The notes: generated from the letters alone by a model not told the origin. Shown: positions 25,083 through 34,484, numbered from the stretch's first letter. The stretch is DNA of 44,250 nt from an uncultured bacterium (GCA_905214345.1 CAJMLV010000024.1:1-44250), one strand, 5' to 3'. A program made the numbers and translations.

Positions 25083-27319
25083 AACGGCGGCATTTTCTCA
25101 TCGAGGGCATCGTCCAAGGGGTGGGGTTCCGGCCTTTCGTTCACCGGCAGGCCGTCCGCCTTGGCCTGAACGGCTGGGCCCGCAACACCGCCGCCGGGCT
25201 GGAACTGGAGCTGGAAGGCCCCTCCGGTGCCCTGGACGAATTTTTGCGGGTCCTGCACGCCGCCCCGCCGCCTCTGGCGGTGATCGAAGGGGTGGAGGTG
25301 CGGGACCTGTCCCCCACCGGCGAAACCGGCTTTTCCATCCTGCCCAGCCGGGAAGGCGCGGCGGCCACCCTCGTCTCCCCCGACCTGGCCCCCTGCCCTG
25401 CCTGTCTGGCGGAGATGAACGACCCCCACGGGCGGCGGTACCGCTATCCTTTCCTCAACTGTACCGACTGCGGGCCGCGGTTTTCCATCATCCGCCGCCT
25501 GCCCTACGACCGCCCCGCCACCACCATGGCCGGGTTTGCCATGTGCCCCGACTGCGCCGCCGAGTACGGCGACATCACCAGCCGCCGCTACCACGCCCAG
25601 CCCAATTGCTGCCCGGTGTGCGGGCCGAAAGCCGCGTACCGGGACGGGAACGGCGTGCTGCAGGACGGCGACCCCATTGCCCTGGCCCAGAAGACCCTGG
25701 CCGCGGGGGGCATTGTGGCGGTGAAAGGCACCGGAGGCATCCACCTGGCCTGCCGGGCGGACAGCCCCGACGCCGTGGCCCGGCTGCGCCGCCGCAAGCA
25801 CCGGCCGGAGAAGCCCCTGGCCCTGATGGCCCGGGACCTTTCCGCCGCAGCCCGGCTATGCCGCATTACCGATGAAGAAGCCGCCCTGCTGCAAAGCCCA
25901 CGGCGGCCCATCCTGCTGTTGGACAAGCAAGACCCAGCCGGGCAAAACCGGCTCAGCGCCACCACCCGGCTGGGGGTGATGCTGCCCTATACCCCGCTGC
26001 ACATCCTGCTGCTGGACGGAAACTTCGGCGGGCCGGACCTGGTGGTAATGACCAGTGCCAACCGCCCGGGCTGCCCGGTGCTGATTGACAACGAGGACGC
26101 TCTGGCCGCCCTGCGGGGCATTGCAGACGGTTTTCTGCTTCACGACCGGCCCATCGCCAACCGGTGCGATGATTCCCTGGCCATGGTCTGGCGGGGGGCA
26201 CCGGTGTTTTTCCGCCGCAGCCGTGGATATGCCCCCCAGCCCATCCTGCTGGACCGGGATGTGACCGGGGTGCTGGCCTTCGGGGCGGAACAGAAAGGCA
26301 GCTTTGCCGCCGGGCGGGGCCGCCACGCCTTTGTGAGCCAGTATGTCGGTGATTTGAAAAACGCCGAGACCCTGGACCACTACCGCACCGCCCTGTCCAC
26401 CACCCTGGACCTGTTCGGCCTTTCCCCTGCCGCTCTGGTGTGCGACCTGCACCCGGATTACGCCTCCACCCGCGAAGCCGAAGAGATGGCCCGGAATCTC
26501 CGCCTGCCCTTGCGGCAGGTGCAGCACCACTGGGCCCACATGGCCGCCTGCATGGCGGACAACCGCCTGACAGGGCCGGTGTTCGGCCTGGTCTGGGACG
26601 GCACCGGCCTGGGGGAGGACGGCACCATCTGGGGCGGGGAATGTCTGGTGGGCGATTACCGCTCTTACCGTCGGGTGGGGTCCATCCGGTCGGTGGCTCT
26701 GCCGGGGGGCGATGTGTGCACCAAGGAGATCGGCCGCATCGCTCTTTCCCTGGCCACCGATGCCGGGTGCCCGGACTCCGCCCCCGATTTTCCCCGCCGG
26801 GCGGGAGTGTCGGCGCTGCTGGGCAGTACCTTGCCCATTCCCCGATCCTCCGGCATGGGGCGGCTGTTCGACGGGGTGTATGCCCTGCTCACCGGCCGCA
26901 CCGACGCCAACTACGACGGCCAGGCCCCGGCTTTACTGGAAGCCCTGGCCGAGGGTGCCGAACCTGCCGGTGTGTACATCCCCACCTTTTACGAGGAAAA
27001 CGGGGTGCGCTTTTTCGACACCCGCCCCCTCATCCGCGCCCTGGGCGCCGCCAAGACCGCCGGGACAGCCCCCGCCGCCCTGGCCGCAGGGTTCCAGCAG
27101 GCTTTGTGCCGCATGGCCCTGGACCAGTGCCTGGCCCTGAACCCGGACAAACTGCCGGTGGTGCTTTCCGGCGGGGTGTTCCTCAACCGGGCTTTGCTGG
27201 AAGGGGTGACGACCCTTTTGGAAGGCGCCGGGTACCGGGTGTACACCCACCAGCGGGTCTCCCCCTCCGACGAAGGGCTGGCCCTGGGACAGCTGGCCAT
27301 CGCCGCGGCGGGACTGTGA
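25079..27319 (+). CDS. hypF: Carbamoyltransferase HypF
   Basis: A 746-aa enzyme that makes the thiocarbamate precursor of the cyanide ligands on HypE. Domains in order: acylphosphatase-like (about 1-90, GVGFRPFVHRQA), two zinc fingers (CPACLAEM...CTDCGP and CPDCAAEY...CPVCGP, about 105-190), YrdC-like adenylation domain (about 200-390), and the Kae1-like carbamoyl-transfer domain with QHHWAHMAACMADN, WDGTGLGEDGTIWGGE and LSGGVFLN. Length is standard. It overlaps hypB by 4 bp. Confidence 0.96.
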   Translation: MKRRHFLIEGIVQGVGFRPFVHRQAVRLGLNGWARNTAAGLELELEGPSGALDEFLRVLHAAPPPLAVIEGVEVRDLSPTGETGFSILPSREGAAATLVSPDLAPCPACLAEMNDPHGRRYRYPFLNCTDCGPRFSIIRRLPYDRPATTMAGFAMCPDCAAEYGDITSRRYHAQPNCCPVCGPKAAYRDGNGVLQDGDPIALAQKTLAAGGIVAVKGTGGIHLACRADSPDAVARLRRRKHRPEKPLALMARDLSAAARLCRITDEEAALLQSPRRPILLLDKQDPAGQNRLSATTRLGVMLPYTPLHILLLDGNFGGPDLVVMTSANRPGCPVLIDNEDALAALRGIADGFLLHDRPIANRCDDSLAMVWRGAPVFFRRSRGYAPQPILLDRDVTGVLAFGAEQKGSFAAGRGRHAFVSQYVGDLKNAETLDHYRTALSTTLDLFGLSPAALVCDLHPDYASTREAEEMARNLRLPLRQVQHHWAHMAACMADNRLTGPVFGLVWDGTGLGEDGTIWGGECLVGDYRSYRRVGSIRSVALPGGDVCTKEIGRIALSLATDAGCPDSAPDFPRRAGVSALLGSTLPIPRSSGMGRLFDGVYALLTGRTDANYDGQAPALLEALAEGAEPAGVYIPTFYEENGVRFFDTRPLIRALGAAKTAGTAPAALAAGFQQALCRMALDQCLALNPDKLPVVLSGGVFLNRALLEGVTTLLEGAGYRVYTHQRVSPSDEGLALGQLAIAAAGL

Positions 27320-27351
27320 ACTTTCATTTATATATAAGGGAGGGTTGCCGC

Positions 27352-27576
27352 ATGTGTCTTGCGGTTCCGTTGAAGATCATTTCTCTGGAAGGGGACGGCA
27401 AACACGCCGTGGGGGAAGCCGCCGGGCTGACCCAGAAGGTCCGGGTGGATTTTCTGCCCGGCATCGCCGTGGGGGAATATGTGATGGTCCACGCAGGTTT
27501 CGCGGTGGAAAAGCTCACCCCTGAACAGGCCGCCGAAAACCTGGCCTGCATCCAGGAGGCCATCCATGCCCTGTGA
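27352..27576 (+). CDS. hypC: Hydrogenase maturation chaperone HypC
   Basis: A 74-aa chaperone with the invariant N-terminus MCLAVP, whose Cys2 carries the Fe(CN)2CO unit with HypD. The OB-fold body follows (VRVDFLPGIAVGEYVMVHAGFA). AAGGGAGGG precedes the start by 7 bases. Its end overlaps hypD by 11 bp. Confidence 0.96.
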   Translation: MCLAVPLKIISLEGDGKHAVGEAAGLTQKVRVDFLPGIAVGEYVMVHAGFAVEKLTPEQAAENLACIQEAIHAL

Positions 27577-28678
27577 GACCTGGCTGAACGCCTTCCGTAA
27601 CCCCGCCGGGGCCGCCCGGCTGGTGGAGGATATCCGCCTCTGCACACAAAACCGTGCCCCTGTGCGGATCATGGAGATCTGCGGCACCCACACCATGGCC
27701 ATTGCCAAGGCGGGTCTGCGGGAACTGCTGGACCCGGGGGTGGAACTGATCTCCGGCCCCGGGTGCCCGGTGTGCGTGACCCCCGCCGGGGATATAGACG
27801 CCGCCCTGGCGTTGTCCGCCCGGCCCGGTGTGACCCTTGCCACCTACGGTGACCTGCTGCGGGTGCCGGGCAGCGTGCGGGGGGATACCCTGCTGCGCCG
27901 CCGGGCCGCCGGGGCGGATGTGCGCACCGTTTATTCCGCCGCCGACGCGGTGGACCTGGCCCGGGCCAACCCGGACCGGGAGGTGGTGTTTTTAGGCGTG
28001 GGGTTCGAGACCACCGCCCCCGGCACCGCCGCCTGCGTGCTGGACGCCGCCGAATACGGGGTGACAAACTTTTCGGTGTTTTGTCTGCTCAAGCGCACCG
28101 AACCGGCCTTGCGGGCGCTGCTGAACGCCCCGGACTGCGGGGTGGACGCCCTGCTCTGCCCCGGGCATGTGGCCGCCGTCACCGGGGCGGACGCTTTCGG
28201 GTTTCTGCCCCGGGAATACGGCCTGCCCGCCGTGGTGGCGGGGTTTGAGGCCGGGGATGTGCTGTATGCCGTCTGGCGGCTTGTGCATATGGTCTGCGAC
28301 GGCGCCCCCGCCCTGGAAAACGAATACACCCGTCTGGTGACTTCGGGGGGCAACGCCGCCGCCCGGGCTGCCGTGGACAGGGTCTTTGCCCCGGCCAACA
28401 GCCTGTGGCGGGGCCTGGGAGAAATCGAAAGCAGCGGCCTGACCCTGCGGGCAGAATACGCCCCCTTTGACGCCGCCGCCCGGTATGCCCTGCCCCTCCA
28501 GGCAGGCACCGAGCCCCCGGGCTGCCGGTGCGGGCAGGTCATCCGGGGGGTGCTGCGCCCGGAAGATTGCCCCCTCTTCGGCAAACTCTGCCGACCCGAG
28601 GACCCGGTGGGGCCCTGTATGGTATCCGGGGAAGGGGCCTGTGCCGCGGCCTGGAAGTACCGCCTCGCCGACGCCTGA
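27566..28678 (+). CDS. hypD: Hydrogenase maturation Fe-S protein HypD
   Basis: A 370-aa [4Fe-4S] protein that assembles the Fe(CN)2CO moiety with HypC and HypE. Motifs: MEICGTHTM (about 35-43), GPGCPVCVTP (about 65-74), GFETTAP (about 150) and a C-terminal Cys-rich region (CRCGQVIRG...CPLFGKLC...GPCMVSGEGAC) that binds the cluster. Starts within the last codons of hypC. Confidence 0.96.
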   Translation: MPCETWLNAFRNPAGAARLVEDIRLCTQNRAPVRIMEICGTHTMAIAKAGLRELLDPGVELISGPGCPVCVTPAGDIDAALALSARPGVTLATYGDLLRVPGSVRGDTLLRRRAAGADVRTVYSAADAVDLARANPDREVVFLGVGFETTAPGTAACVLDAAEYGVTNFSVFCLLKRTEPALRALLNAPDCGVDALLCPGHVAAVTGADAFGFLPREYGLPAVVAGFEAGDVLYAVWRLVHMVCDGAPALENEYTRLVTSGGNAAARAAVDRVFAPANSLWRGLGEIESSGLTLRAEYAPFDAAARYALPLQAGTEPPGCRCGQVIRGVLRPEDCPLFGKLCRPEDPVGPCMVSGEGACAAAWKYRLADA

Positions 28679-28699
28679 ACCTGTTAGGAGATGGAAGAT

Positions 28700-29698
28700 A
28701 TGGACATCATTACCATGGACCACGGCAGCGGCGGTGTGCGCACCGCCCAGCTCATTGAAGAAATTCTGGTCCCCGCCTTCGGCAACGCCGCCCTCAACGA
28801 GATGGGGGACGGGGCCGTGCTGCCCGATCTGGGCGGGCAGCCGGTATTTTCCACCGACAGTTTTGTGGTCACCCCCTGGAAGTTCCCCGGGGGCGACATC
28901 GGCAAGCTGGCGGTGTGCGGCACCGTCAACGACCTGTGCATGGCCGGGGGCAAGCCGCTGTACCTGAGCCTTTCCCTGATTCTGGAGGAGGGCCTGCCCA
29001 TGGACGACCTGCGCACCGTGGTGGATTCCATCGCCCGCACCGCCAAAGAGGCGGGGGTGCAGATCGTCACCGGGGACACCAAGGTGGTGGAACGGGGCAG
29101 TGCCGACGGGCTGTACATCAACACAGCGGGCATCGGGATGCTGCGGGCCCCGGGTCTGGGCCGGGCCGCCCTGCGCCCGGGAGACGCGGTGCTCATCAGC
29201 GGCAGTGTGGGCTGCCACGGCGCTGCCGTCATGATGGCCCGGGGCGAACTGCCGGTGGAAGGGGATCTGCGCAGCGACTGCCGCCCCCTGCACGACCTGA
29301 GCGCCGCCGCCCTGGCAGCGGGCGGGGTGCGTATTCTCCGGGACCCCACCCGGGGCGGGGTGGCCACCACCCTGAACGAATTCTTGGAGGGCGGGCCGCT
29401 GTGCATCGACCTGGAGGAAGAATCCATCCCGGTGGACGCCCCCGTGGCGGCCGCCTGCGACCTGCTGGGCCTGGACCCGCTGTATGCCGCCTGCGAAGGG
29501 CGGATGCTGGCCGTCACCGCCCCCGAATCTGCCGAAGCCGTTCTTTCCGCCCTGCGTGCCTTGCCCGGGGGCGAAGGCGCCTGCCGCATCGGCACGGTGG
29601 GCAATGCCCGCCCGGGCAAGGTGGTGCTGCACACCGCTTTGGGGGGCAGCCGTATTCTGGGCAAACTCACCGGGGCACAGCTGCCCCGCATCTGCTGA
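28700..29698 (+). CDS. hypE: Carbamoyl dehydratase HypE
   Basis: A 332-aa PurM/AIR synthase-like ATPase that dehydrates the thiocarbamate to thiocyanate on its own C-terminal Cys. The terminal PRIC motif is intact, as are the N-terminal DHGSGG and SGSVGCHG segments. I prefer the start at 28700 because AGGAG (28686-28690) abuts the earlier ATG at 28691 and is 9 bases from 28700. Last gene of the hyp operon, followed by a terminator. Confidence 0.96.
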   Translation: MDIITMDHGSGGVRTAQLIEEILVPAFGNAALNEMGDGAVLPDLGGQPVFSTDSFVVTPWKFPGGDIGKLAVCGTVNDLCMAGGKPLYLSLSLILEEGLPMDDLRTVVDSIARTAKEAGVQIVTGDTKVVERGSADGLYINTAGIGMLRAPGLGRAALRPGDAVLISGSVGCHGAAVMMARGELPVEGDLRSDCRPLHDLSAAALAAGGVRILRDPTRGGVATTLNEFLEGGPLCIDLEEESIPVDAPVAAACDLLGLDPLYAACEGRMLAVTAPESAEAVLSALRALPGGEGACRIGTVGNARPGKVVLHTALGGSRILGKLTGAQLPRIC

Positions 29699-29704
29699 AC
29701 CTGC

Positions 29705-29744
29705 AAAGAGGGAAAGAGCCTTTTCCGGGCTGCTCCCTCTTTTT
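29705..29744 (+). terminator. Intrinsic terminator after hyp operon
   Basis: Stem AAAGAGGGA (29705-29713) with TCCCTCTTT (29734-29742), ending in a T run. Confidence 0.85.
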
Positions 29745-29785
29745 GCTTGTGCCCGAAAGAATCCCGCAACATAGACGCGGGATAC

Positions 29786-29794
29786 TGGTATAGA
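29786..29794 (+). promoter_or_regulatory. Possible extended -10 promoter of two-component operon
   Basis: TGGTATAGA (29786-29794) reads as an extended -10 box 28 bp before the response-regulator start. No matching -35 is evident. Confidence 0.45.
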
Positions 29795-29821
29795 GAATCC
29801 CTGTGCCAAGGAGGAATGTGT

Positions 29822-30487
29822 ATGTATCCGGTGCTTGTGGTTGATGACGAAGCACCTATCGCCGACCTCATCACCATTACCCTGTCCCAGATCGGTCTGC
29901 CCTGCGTGCGGGCCCACAGCGGCAGCGAAGCCGCCGACCTGATCGAAACACAGCGGTTCGACCTGATCTTGCTGGACGTGATGCTGCCCGACGTGGACGG
30001 CTTTGAGCTGATGGAGTACATCCGCCCCACCGGCACGCCGGTGATCTTTCTCACCGCCCGCACCGCCGTGGATGACCGGGTGCGGGGGCTGCACCTGGGC
30101 GCTTACGACTACATCGTCAAGCCTTTTGCCGCCCCCGAACTGCTGGCCCGGGTGGAGGGGGTGCTGCGCCATTCCGGGCGGCGGGACACACTGCTCCATG
30201 CCTGGGATGTGACGGTGGACCCGGAAGCCCGCACCGCCGCCAGAAACGGGGTGCCGGTGCCCCTGACACCCCATGAATTCGACCTGCTGCTGGCCCTTTT
30301 GCACAACCGGGGCATCACCCTGTACCGCAGCGCCTTGCTGGAACTGGTGTGGGGGATGGACGCCGAACCCTCCAACCGCACGTTGGACATCCACATGTCC
30401 CGCCTGCGGCGCAAGCTGGGGTGGGAAAAGCACATCCGCACCGTGCCCCGCGTGGGTTATATGTTGGAGGTGGAAAACGCACCATGA
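29822..30487 (+). CDS. OmpR-family response regulator
   Basis: A 221-aa transcription factor with a receiver domain (phospho-acceptor Asp52 in LILLDVMLPD; acidic pair Asp8/Asp9; Lys in YDYIVKPF near 101) and a C-terminal winged helix (LTPHEFDLLLALL...NRTLDIHMSRLRRKLG...RTVPRVGYML). I choose the start at 29822, 7 bases after AAGGAGG, rather than the ATG at 29816 just one base away from it. The stop overlaps the sensor kinase start (ATGA). The signal is unknown; the two genes downstream are likely part of the same unit. Confidence 0.94.
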   Translation: MYPVLVVDDEAPIADLITITLSQIGLPCVRAHSGSEAADLIETQRFDLILLDVMLPDVDGFELMEYIRPTGTPVIFLTARTAVDDRVRGLHLGAYDYIVKPFAAPELLARVEGVLRHSGRRDTLLHAWDVTVDPEARTAARNGVPVPLTPHEFDLLLALLHNRGITLYRSALLELVWGMDAEPSNRTLDIHMSRLRRKLGWEKHIRTVPRVGYMLEVENAP

Positions 30488-31893
30488 CCTTTTCCGGCAA
30501 ACTGACGGTGGGGATTCTGCTGCTGCTCTGCCTGACCTTGTCCTTGGGCGGAGCCTGGACCATCGACCAGAACCTGCAGGCCGCCCTGCTGAGTTCCCAG
30601 ACCCAGAACACCGCCTTTCACCAGCGGGAGCGCAGCGCCCTGGAACAGACCCTGCGGGCTGACGGGGCCCACAGCACCGCCACCGCCGCCAAGGCGGTGC
30701 AGGCCTATGCCCGGGAACTGCAGAGCTCGGTGGGGGCGCAGTCCTTTTCTTTTGCGGTGATGGACGAAGAGGGCACCACCCTGTATTCCATCCTGCCCCG
30801 GGCCGTGCGCTACGAGGTCCTGCGCAGCGCCATTGCCGCAGGCCCCCGGTCGGTGACCTTCTGTGATCCCGGTTCCGGCAAATACATGGTGCTGGCTTCC
30901 CCCTTGCAAGGCAGTATGGAAGGCCTCTGGCTGGTCAGCGTCTACGACATCACCGCCCTGTATACCGAGCGGGACCGGCAGCTCCGGCAGTATCTGCTGC
31001 TGGAAGTCACCGCCCTGGTGCTGGCGGGGACGGCGGCGGCCTGGTTTTCCCACCGGATGACCCGCCCGCTGCGGGCACTGCAATCCGCGGCCCGCGCCAT
31101 GGCCGAAGGCGCCTACGACCGGCGGGTGCCCCCCTGCCGGCAGGCGGAATTTGACGCCCTGGGGCAGGATTTCAACCAGATGACCGCTGCAGTGGAAAGC
31201 CGGGTGGATGCCCTGCAGCAGGAATCCCAGCGGCAGACCCGGTTTGTGGCGGCCTTCACCCATGAACTCAAGACCCCCATGACCTCCATCCTGGGTTACG
31301 CCGACCTGCTGCGCATGGGGGAACAGCCCCCGGAACGCCGCCGCCAGGCTACCGACTACATCTACCACGAATCCAAACGGCTGGAGACCCTGAGCCGCCA
31401 GCTGCTGCAGCTGATGGGCCTGCAGCAAGGGGGAATCACCCTTTCGCCGGTGGCGGTCCGTTTGGTGTTTGCGGATGTGCGCCGCAGCCTGCCGGAAGAT
31501 TTCCCCGCCGCCATCCGCATCGATTGTGATTTCAGCGCGGTGGTGCTGGCCGACCGGTCCCTGCTGGGGGACTTGATTCACAATCTGGTGCTGAATGCCG
31601 CCAACGCCGGGCCCAAGGACGGGGCGGTGCACCTTGCCTGCACCCGGCGGGAGGGCAGCTGGGAGCTCTCGGTCACCGATACCGGCTGCGGCATGGCGGC
31701 GGAGGAACTGCCCCGCATCACCGAGGCCTTTTATATGGTGGACAAGAGCCGTGCCCGCCGGGCGGGCGGCAGCGGCCTGGGCCTGAGCCTGTGCGCCGAG
31801 ATCGCCCGGGCCCACGGCACCGCCCTGGAATTTGAGAGCGAGCCCGGCAAAGGCACCACCGTGCGGCTGCTGCTGAAGGAGGGAACGGAATGA
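30484..31893 (+). CDS. Sensor histidine kinase
   Basis: A 469-aa membrane kinase. TM1 at about 8-28, an extracytoplasmic sensing region (about 30-165), TM2 at about 173-195, then HAMP (about 195-245). The HisKA domain has His260 in FVAAFTHELKTPMTSILGYAD. The HATPase_c domain shows N-box HNLVLNAANAG, G1 DTGCGM and G2 GGSGLGLSL. It phosphorylates the regulator encoded just upstream. Coupled by ATGA overlaps to both neighbours. Confidence 0.94.
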   Translation: MTFSGKLTVGILLLLCLTLSLGGAWTIDQNLQAALLSSQTQNTAFHQRERSALEQTLRADGAHSTATAAKAVQAYARELQSSVGAQSFSFAVMDEEGTTLYSILPRAVRYEVLRSAIAAGPRSVTFCDPGSGKYMVLASPLQGSMEGLWLVSVYDITALYTERDRQLRQYLLLEVTALVLAGTAAAWFSHRMTRPLRALQSAARAMAEGAYDRRVPPCRQAEFDALGQDFNQMTAAVESRVDALQQESQRQTRFVAAFTHELKTPMTSILGYADLLRMGEQPPERRRQATDYIYHESKRLETLSRQLLQLMGLQQGGITLSPVAVRLVFADVRRSLPEDFPAAIRIDCDFSAVVLADRSLLGDLIHNLVLNAANAGPKDGAVHLACTRREGSWELSVTDTGCGMAAEELPRITEAFYMVDKSRARRAGGSGLGLSLCAEIARAHGTALEFESEPGKGTTVRLLLKEGTE

Positions 31894-32588
31894 AGAAAGA
31901 CATCCTGCCCACGGCGGCAGCCCTGCTGGTCTGCGCCGCCTTACTGGGGGTACCGGCCCTGTGGGCCCGCCTGTCCGACGCCCGCCGCCTGAACACCGTT
32001 CACCCCCGCCCCGTTCTGGCAGGCGCTTTAGACGAGGAAGCCCGGGCCATCCCGGTCTTGTATGAACTCCACTCCGGTGCATCGGATGCCTCTTCCGCCG
32101 AAGCGGAAGAACTGCCCGAACCCGACCTGGCCGGCCTCTGCGCCGAAGCGGCCGAACCGGTGGCCGCCCTGGCGGACGCAGGGGTGATCTCCGCCGGGGA
32201 GAAGGCACAGCTGGATGCCCTGCTGGCCCAGTCCCCTCTGCAGTATTACCGCCACAACAGCGAAGCCCTGCAAAACCTCAGCCTGATCTGGTCCCGGCAG
32301 GCCGCCATGGCTACCACCGCTGCCATCCATCTGTCCCGTCAGGCCGCCACCGGGGTGTATGTTTCCTTCGTTCTTTCGGTGGGCGGCGACCTGGACGCCG
32401 AGACCCGGCTGCGGGCCTGGCTGGTCCTGCTGGGGGTGGATGTGCTGGATGACTGGGAACCGGTGGACACCGGCAGCTACGCCGATACCTTTGCCCTGTA
32501 TTCCGCCAAGGGGCAAGCCACCGCCTACTGCACTGCCGCTGCCGACTGGGTGAATCTGCAGCTTTCCAAAGGTTCGCTCACCTTCTGA
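31890..32588 (+). CDS. Membrane-anchored protein of unknown function
   Basis: A 232-aa protein with one N-terminal hydrophobic segment (about 6-27), either an uncleaved signal anchor or a signal peptide, followed by an Ala/Glu-rich extracytoplasmic part. I do not recognise a family. Its ATG overlaps the sensor kinase stop (ATGA), so it is made together with the kinase; this suggests an accessory or modulator of the sensor. No enzyme motif is visible. Neighbouring lipoprotein gene follows after 61 bp. Confidence 0.75.
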   Translation: MKKDILPTAAALLVCAALLGVPALWARLSDARRLNTVHPRPVLAGALDEEARAIPVLYELHSGASDASSAEAEELPEPDLAGLCAEAAEPVAALADAGVISAGEKAQLDALLAQSPLQYYRHNSEALQNLSLIWSRQAAMATTAAIHLSRQAATGVYVSFVLSVGGDLDAETRLRAWLVLLGVDVLDDWEPVDTGSYADTFALYSAKGQATAYCTAAADWVNLQLSKGSLTF

Positions 32589-32649
32589 AAGAACTTTGCC
32601 ACATGGACAGTGCAGAATGAAGGCAGATCAACACAAGGAGGGTTCACCC

Positions 32650-33945
32650 ATGAAACAACGCCTGCTCTCTCTGGTTCTGGCCGCCGCTCTGCTGGCCGGA
32701 TGCTCGGCCCCCGCCGCCGGCACGGCCGACACGATCCCCGATACTGCCGGGAGCGTTTCCGGCCGGGGCGAAGAGACCGCCGCCGAAACCGCCGTCACCA
32801 CCGGGCTGCATGTGCTCAGTGCCGGGGACGAAAACGGATTTTATTCCGCCGGGTCCTCGGTGGACGCGGGGATGGACCGGCTGAATTATGTGGACTATGC
32901 CACCCTGACCGCCGCCCCCCTGTGCGCCGACCCGGCCTGCACCCACAATTCCGACAGCTGCACCGCCCGCCTGCCCGAAGGGCAGACCCTGTACGGGGTG
33001 AAGATCGTGGACGAAAACCGGCTGGTCCTGATGGCCGCCCGGTCCCCGGATTACTGGCCGGTGCTGTACACCACCGCCCGGGACGGTTCCGACCGGCAGC
33101 TGCTGTATGAGGGCAGCGCCACCGCCTATCTTTCGGTGGGGAACAGCCTTCTCATGGGGGACGGGGAATACGTCTATTTCTGCGTCACCGAGGAAGACCC
33201 CGAGGACCCGGCCCTTTCCGGCGGGTTGTACCGGGTGCCGGTCACCGGCGGCGAGGCCCAGCGACTGTTCACCACCACCAACCACACCATGGTGGGTGTG
33301 GTGGACGGGCGCATCCTCTGCGTGGTCTACGACCTGACCGATGGTACCGGCGCCGGGACCCGGCATCTGCGGCTGTATGACCTTGACGGCAGCTATACCG
33401 ATCTGATGGAATGGACCGACGCCGACCCGGGCCGCAGCTTTGCGGTGGACGGGGACCGCATCCTGTGGCTGGACCAGAGCGGCACCGCCGGCTGGCTGAC
33501 GCCGGACGGCAGTTCCGGGCAGGTCACGCCGGAATGGCCCTTTGCGGTGGGCACCGGCGAGGGGGAAAAGCTGCTGAATCCGGACAGCCGCACCCCCGTG
33601 CTGGACGGCCAGCTGATGATCACTGCCACCGGGCTCGATTCCAACGCCGTGGCGGACCGGGACCGCTACGCCCTTGACCCGGACACCGGCACCCTGACCC
33701 AGCTGCCCCTTTCCTATGTGGCCGGGGAACAGAAGCGCCCCATCGACCTGGTCGCCCGGGTGGGCGACCAGGTTCTGTGTACCTTCGCCGTGAACTGGGA
33801 ACCCGCCGAGTATGTGAGTGAAGACGGAACGAACACCGACACCCTGCAAGGGTCCACCCGCATCGGTCTGCTGAGCCTGGAGGATCTCCGGGCCGGGAAC
33901 CCCAATTATGAGGAGATCACCTGCACCTGCCCCATGGTGCTGTAA
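32650..33945 (+). CDS. Lipoprotein, predicted beta-propeller-like (DUF5050-type)
   Basis: A 431-aa surface lipoprotein: Lys/Arg start, hydrophobic core and lipobox LLAG-Cys at about residue 17-20, then a low-complexity Ala/Thr linker. The body contains repeated units of the kind DGxxLYxxxxDGSDxxxLY and GDGEYVYFCV typical of beta-propeller proteins, and a Cys-rich stretch CADPACTHNSDSC (about 95-108) often seen in secreted proteins of gut Clostridia. Function is unknown. AAGGAGG precedes the start. Possibly regulated by the two-component system just upstream. Confidence 0.8.
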   Translation: MKQRLLSLVLAAALLAGCSAPAAGTADTIPDTAGSVSGRGEETAAETAVTTGLHVLSAGDENGFYSAGSSVDAGMDRLNYVDYATLTAAPLCADPACTHNSDSCTARLPEGQTLYGVKIVDENRLVLMAARSPDYWPVLYTTARDGSDRQLLYEGSATAYLSVGNSLLMGDGEYVYFCVTEEDPEDPALSGGLYRVPVTGGEAQRLFTTTNHTMVGVVDGRILCVVYDLTDGTGAGTRHLRLYDLDGSYTDLMEWTDADPGRSFAVDGDRILWLDQSGTAGWLTPDGSSGQVTPEWPFAVGTGEGEKLLNPDSRTPVLDGQLMITATGLDSNAVADRDRYALDPDTGTLTQLPLSYVAGEQKRPIDLVARVGDQVLCTFAVNWEPAEYVSEDGTNTDTLQGSTRIGLLSLEDLRAGNPNYEEITCTCPMVL

Positions 33946-33956
33946 TCCCCTTTTAT

Positions 33957-34001
33957 GAAAATACCGGGCCCCGTATCTGGCGATACAGGGCCCGGTATTT
34001 T
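33957..34001. terminator. Bidirectional intrinsic terminator
   Basis: A perfect 14-bp stem (33957-33970 with 33988-34001) containing an inner GTATC/GATAC hairpin; the A/T ends give a T run on both strands. It separates the convergent lipoprotein and DUF2798 genes. Confidence 0.82.
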
Positions 34002-34010
34002 GGCATAGGT

Positions 34011-34484
34011 TCAGTGCTGCTCCCGTGCAGCGTTCAGCTGCCCGCGGAAGATGCTTCGGAAGATCAGCCGGGTCAGGGGACCGGCGAACAGAAGCTGCCA
34101 GATCAGGGCCATGGGCATGTTGCAGCCCCAGGTCTGTACCCAGGTGCCGAAGCTGGGTTCCTTGAACAGCAGGGTGGCGATCAGGCTCATGGTGGGGCAC
34201 ATGATGCAGACGATCATGGTGGAGATGGCATAGGTGATGACCTGGGGACGATCGGTGGGTCGCACCACCGTGAAAGCCAGCCTGGTGGCCAGCTTTTCCA
34301 CCACAAAGAATTCCAGCACGATGGCGATGGGCACCATGATGGGCATTTCATGCAGGGCCATCACAAAGGTGGCGTTGGTGACACCGCCGGTGTTCAGCGC
34401 CACATTGTAGACGATCATGCCGTATACCATGATGATGACCATGATGACGGTGTAAACGATGTTCTGGAACTTGGTCTGGGGCAT
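34011..34484 (-). CDS. DUF2798 family membrane protein
   Basis: A 157-aa protein with four hydrophobic segments in two similar halves, each beginning with the family pattern (NIVYTVIMVIIMVYGMIVYN near residue 7 and AISTMIVCIMCPTMSLIAT near 83). Function of the family is unknown. Start at 34484 follows AAGGAG by 6 bases; an upstream in-frame GTG lies inside the leader hairpin. The gene is preceded by a consensus promoter and a leader containing an intrinsic terminator, so its expression is probably controlled by attenuation. Confidence 0.85.
   Translation of the reverse strand: MPQTKFQNIVYTVIMVIIMVYGMIVYNVALNTGGVTNATFVMALHEMPIMVPIAIVLEFFVVEKLATRLAFTVVRPTDRPQVITYAISTMIVCIMCPTMSLIATLLFKEPSFGTWVQTWGCNMPMALIWQLLFAGPLTRLIFRSIFRGQLNAAREQH

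Noticed and set aside
28691..28699. Earlier ATG for hypE.
   Set aside because: The AGGAG site abuts this ATG; the ATG nine bases later has proper spacing and fits family N-termini.
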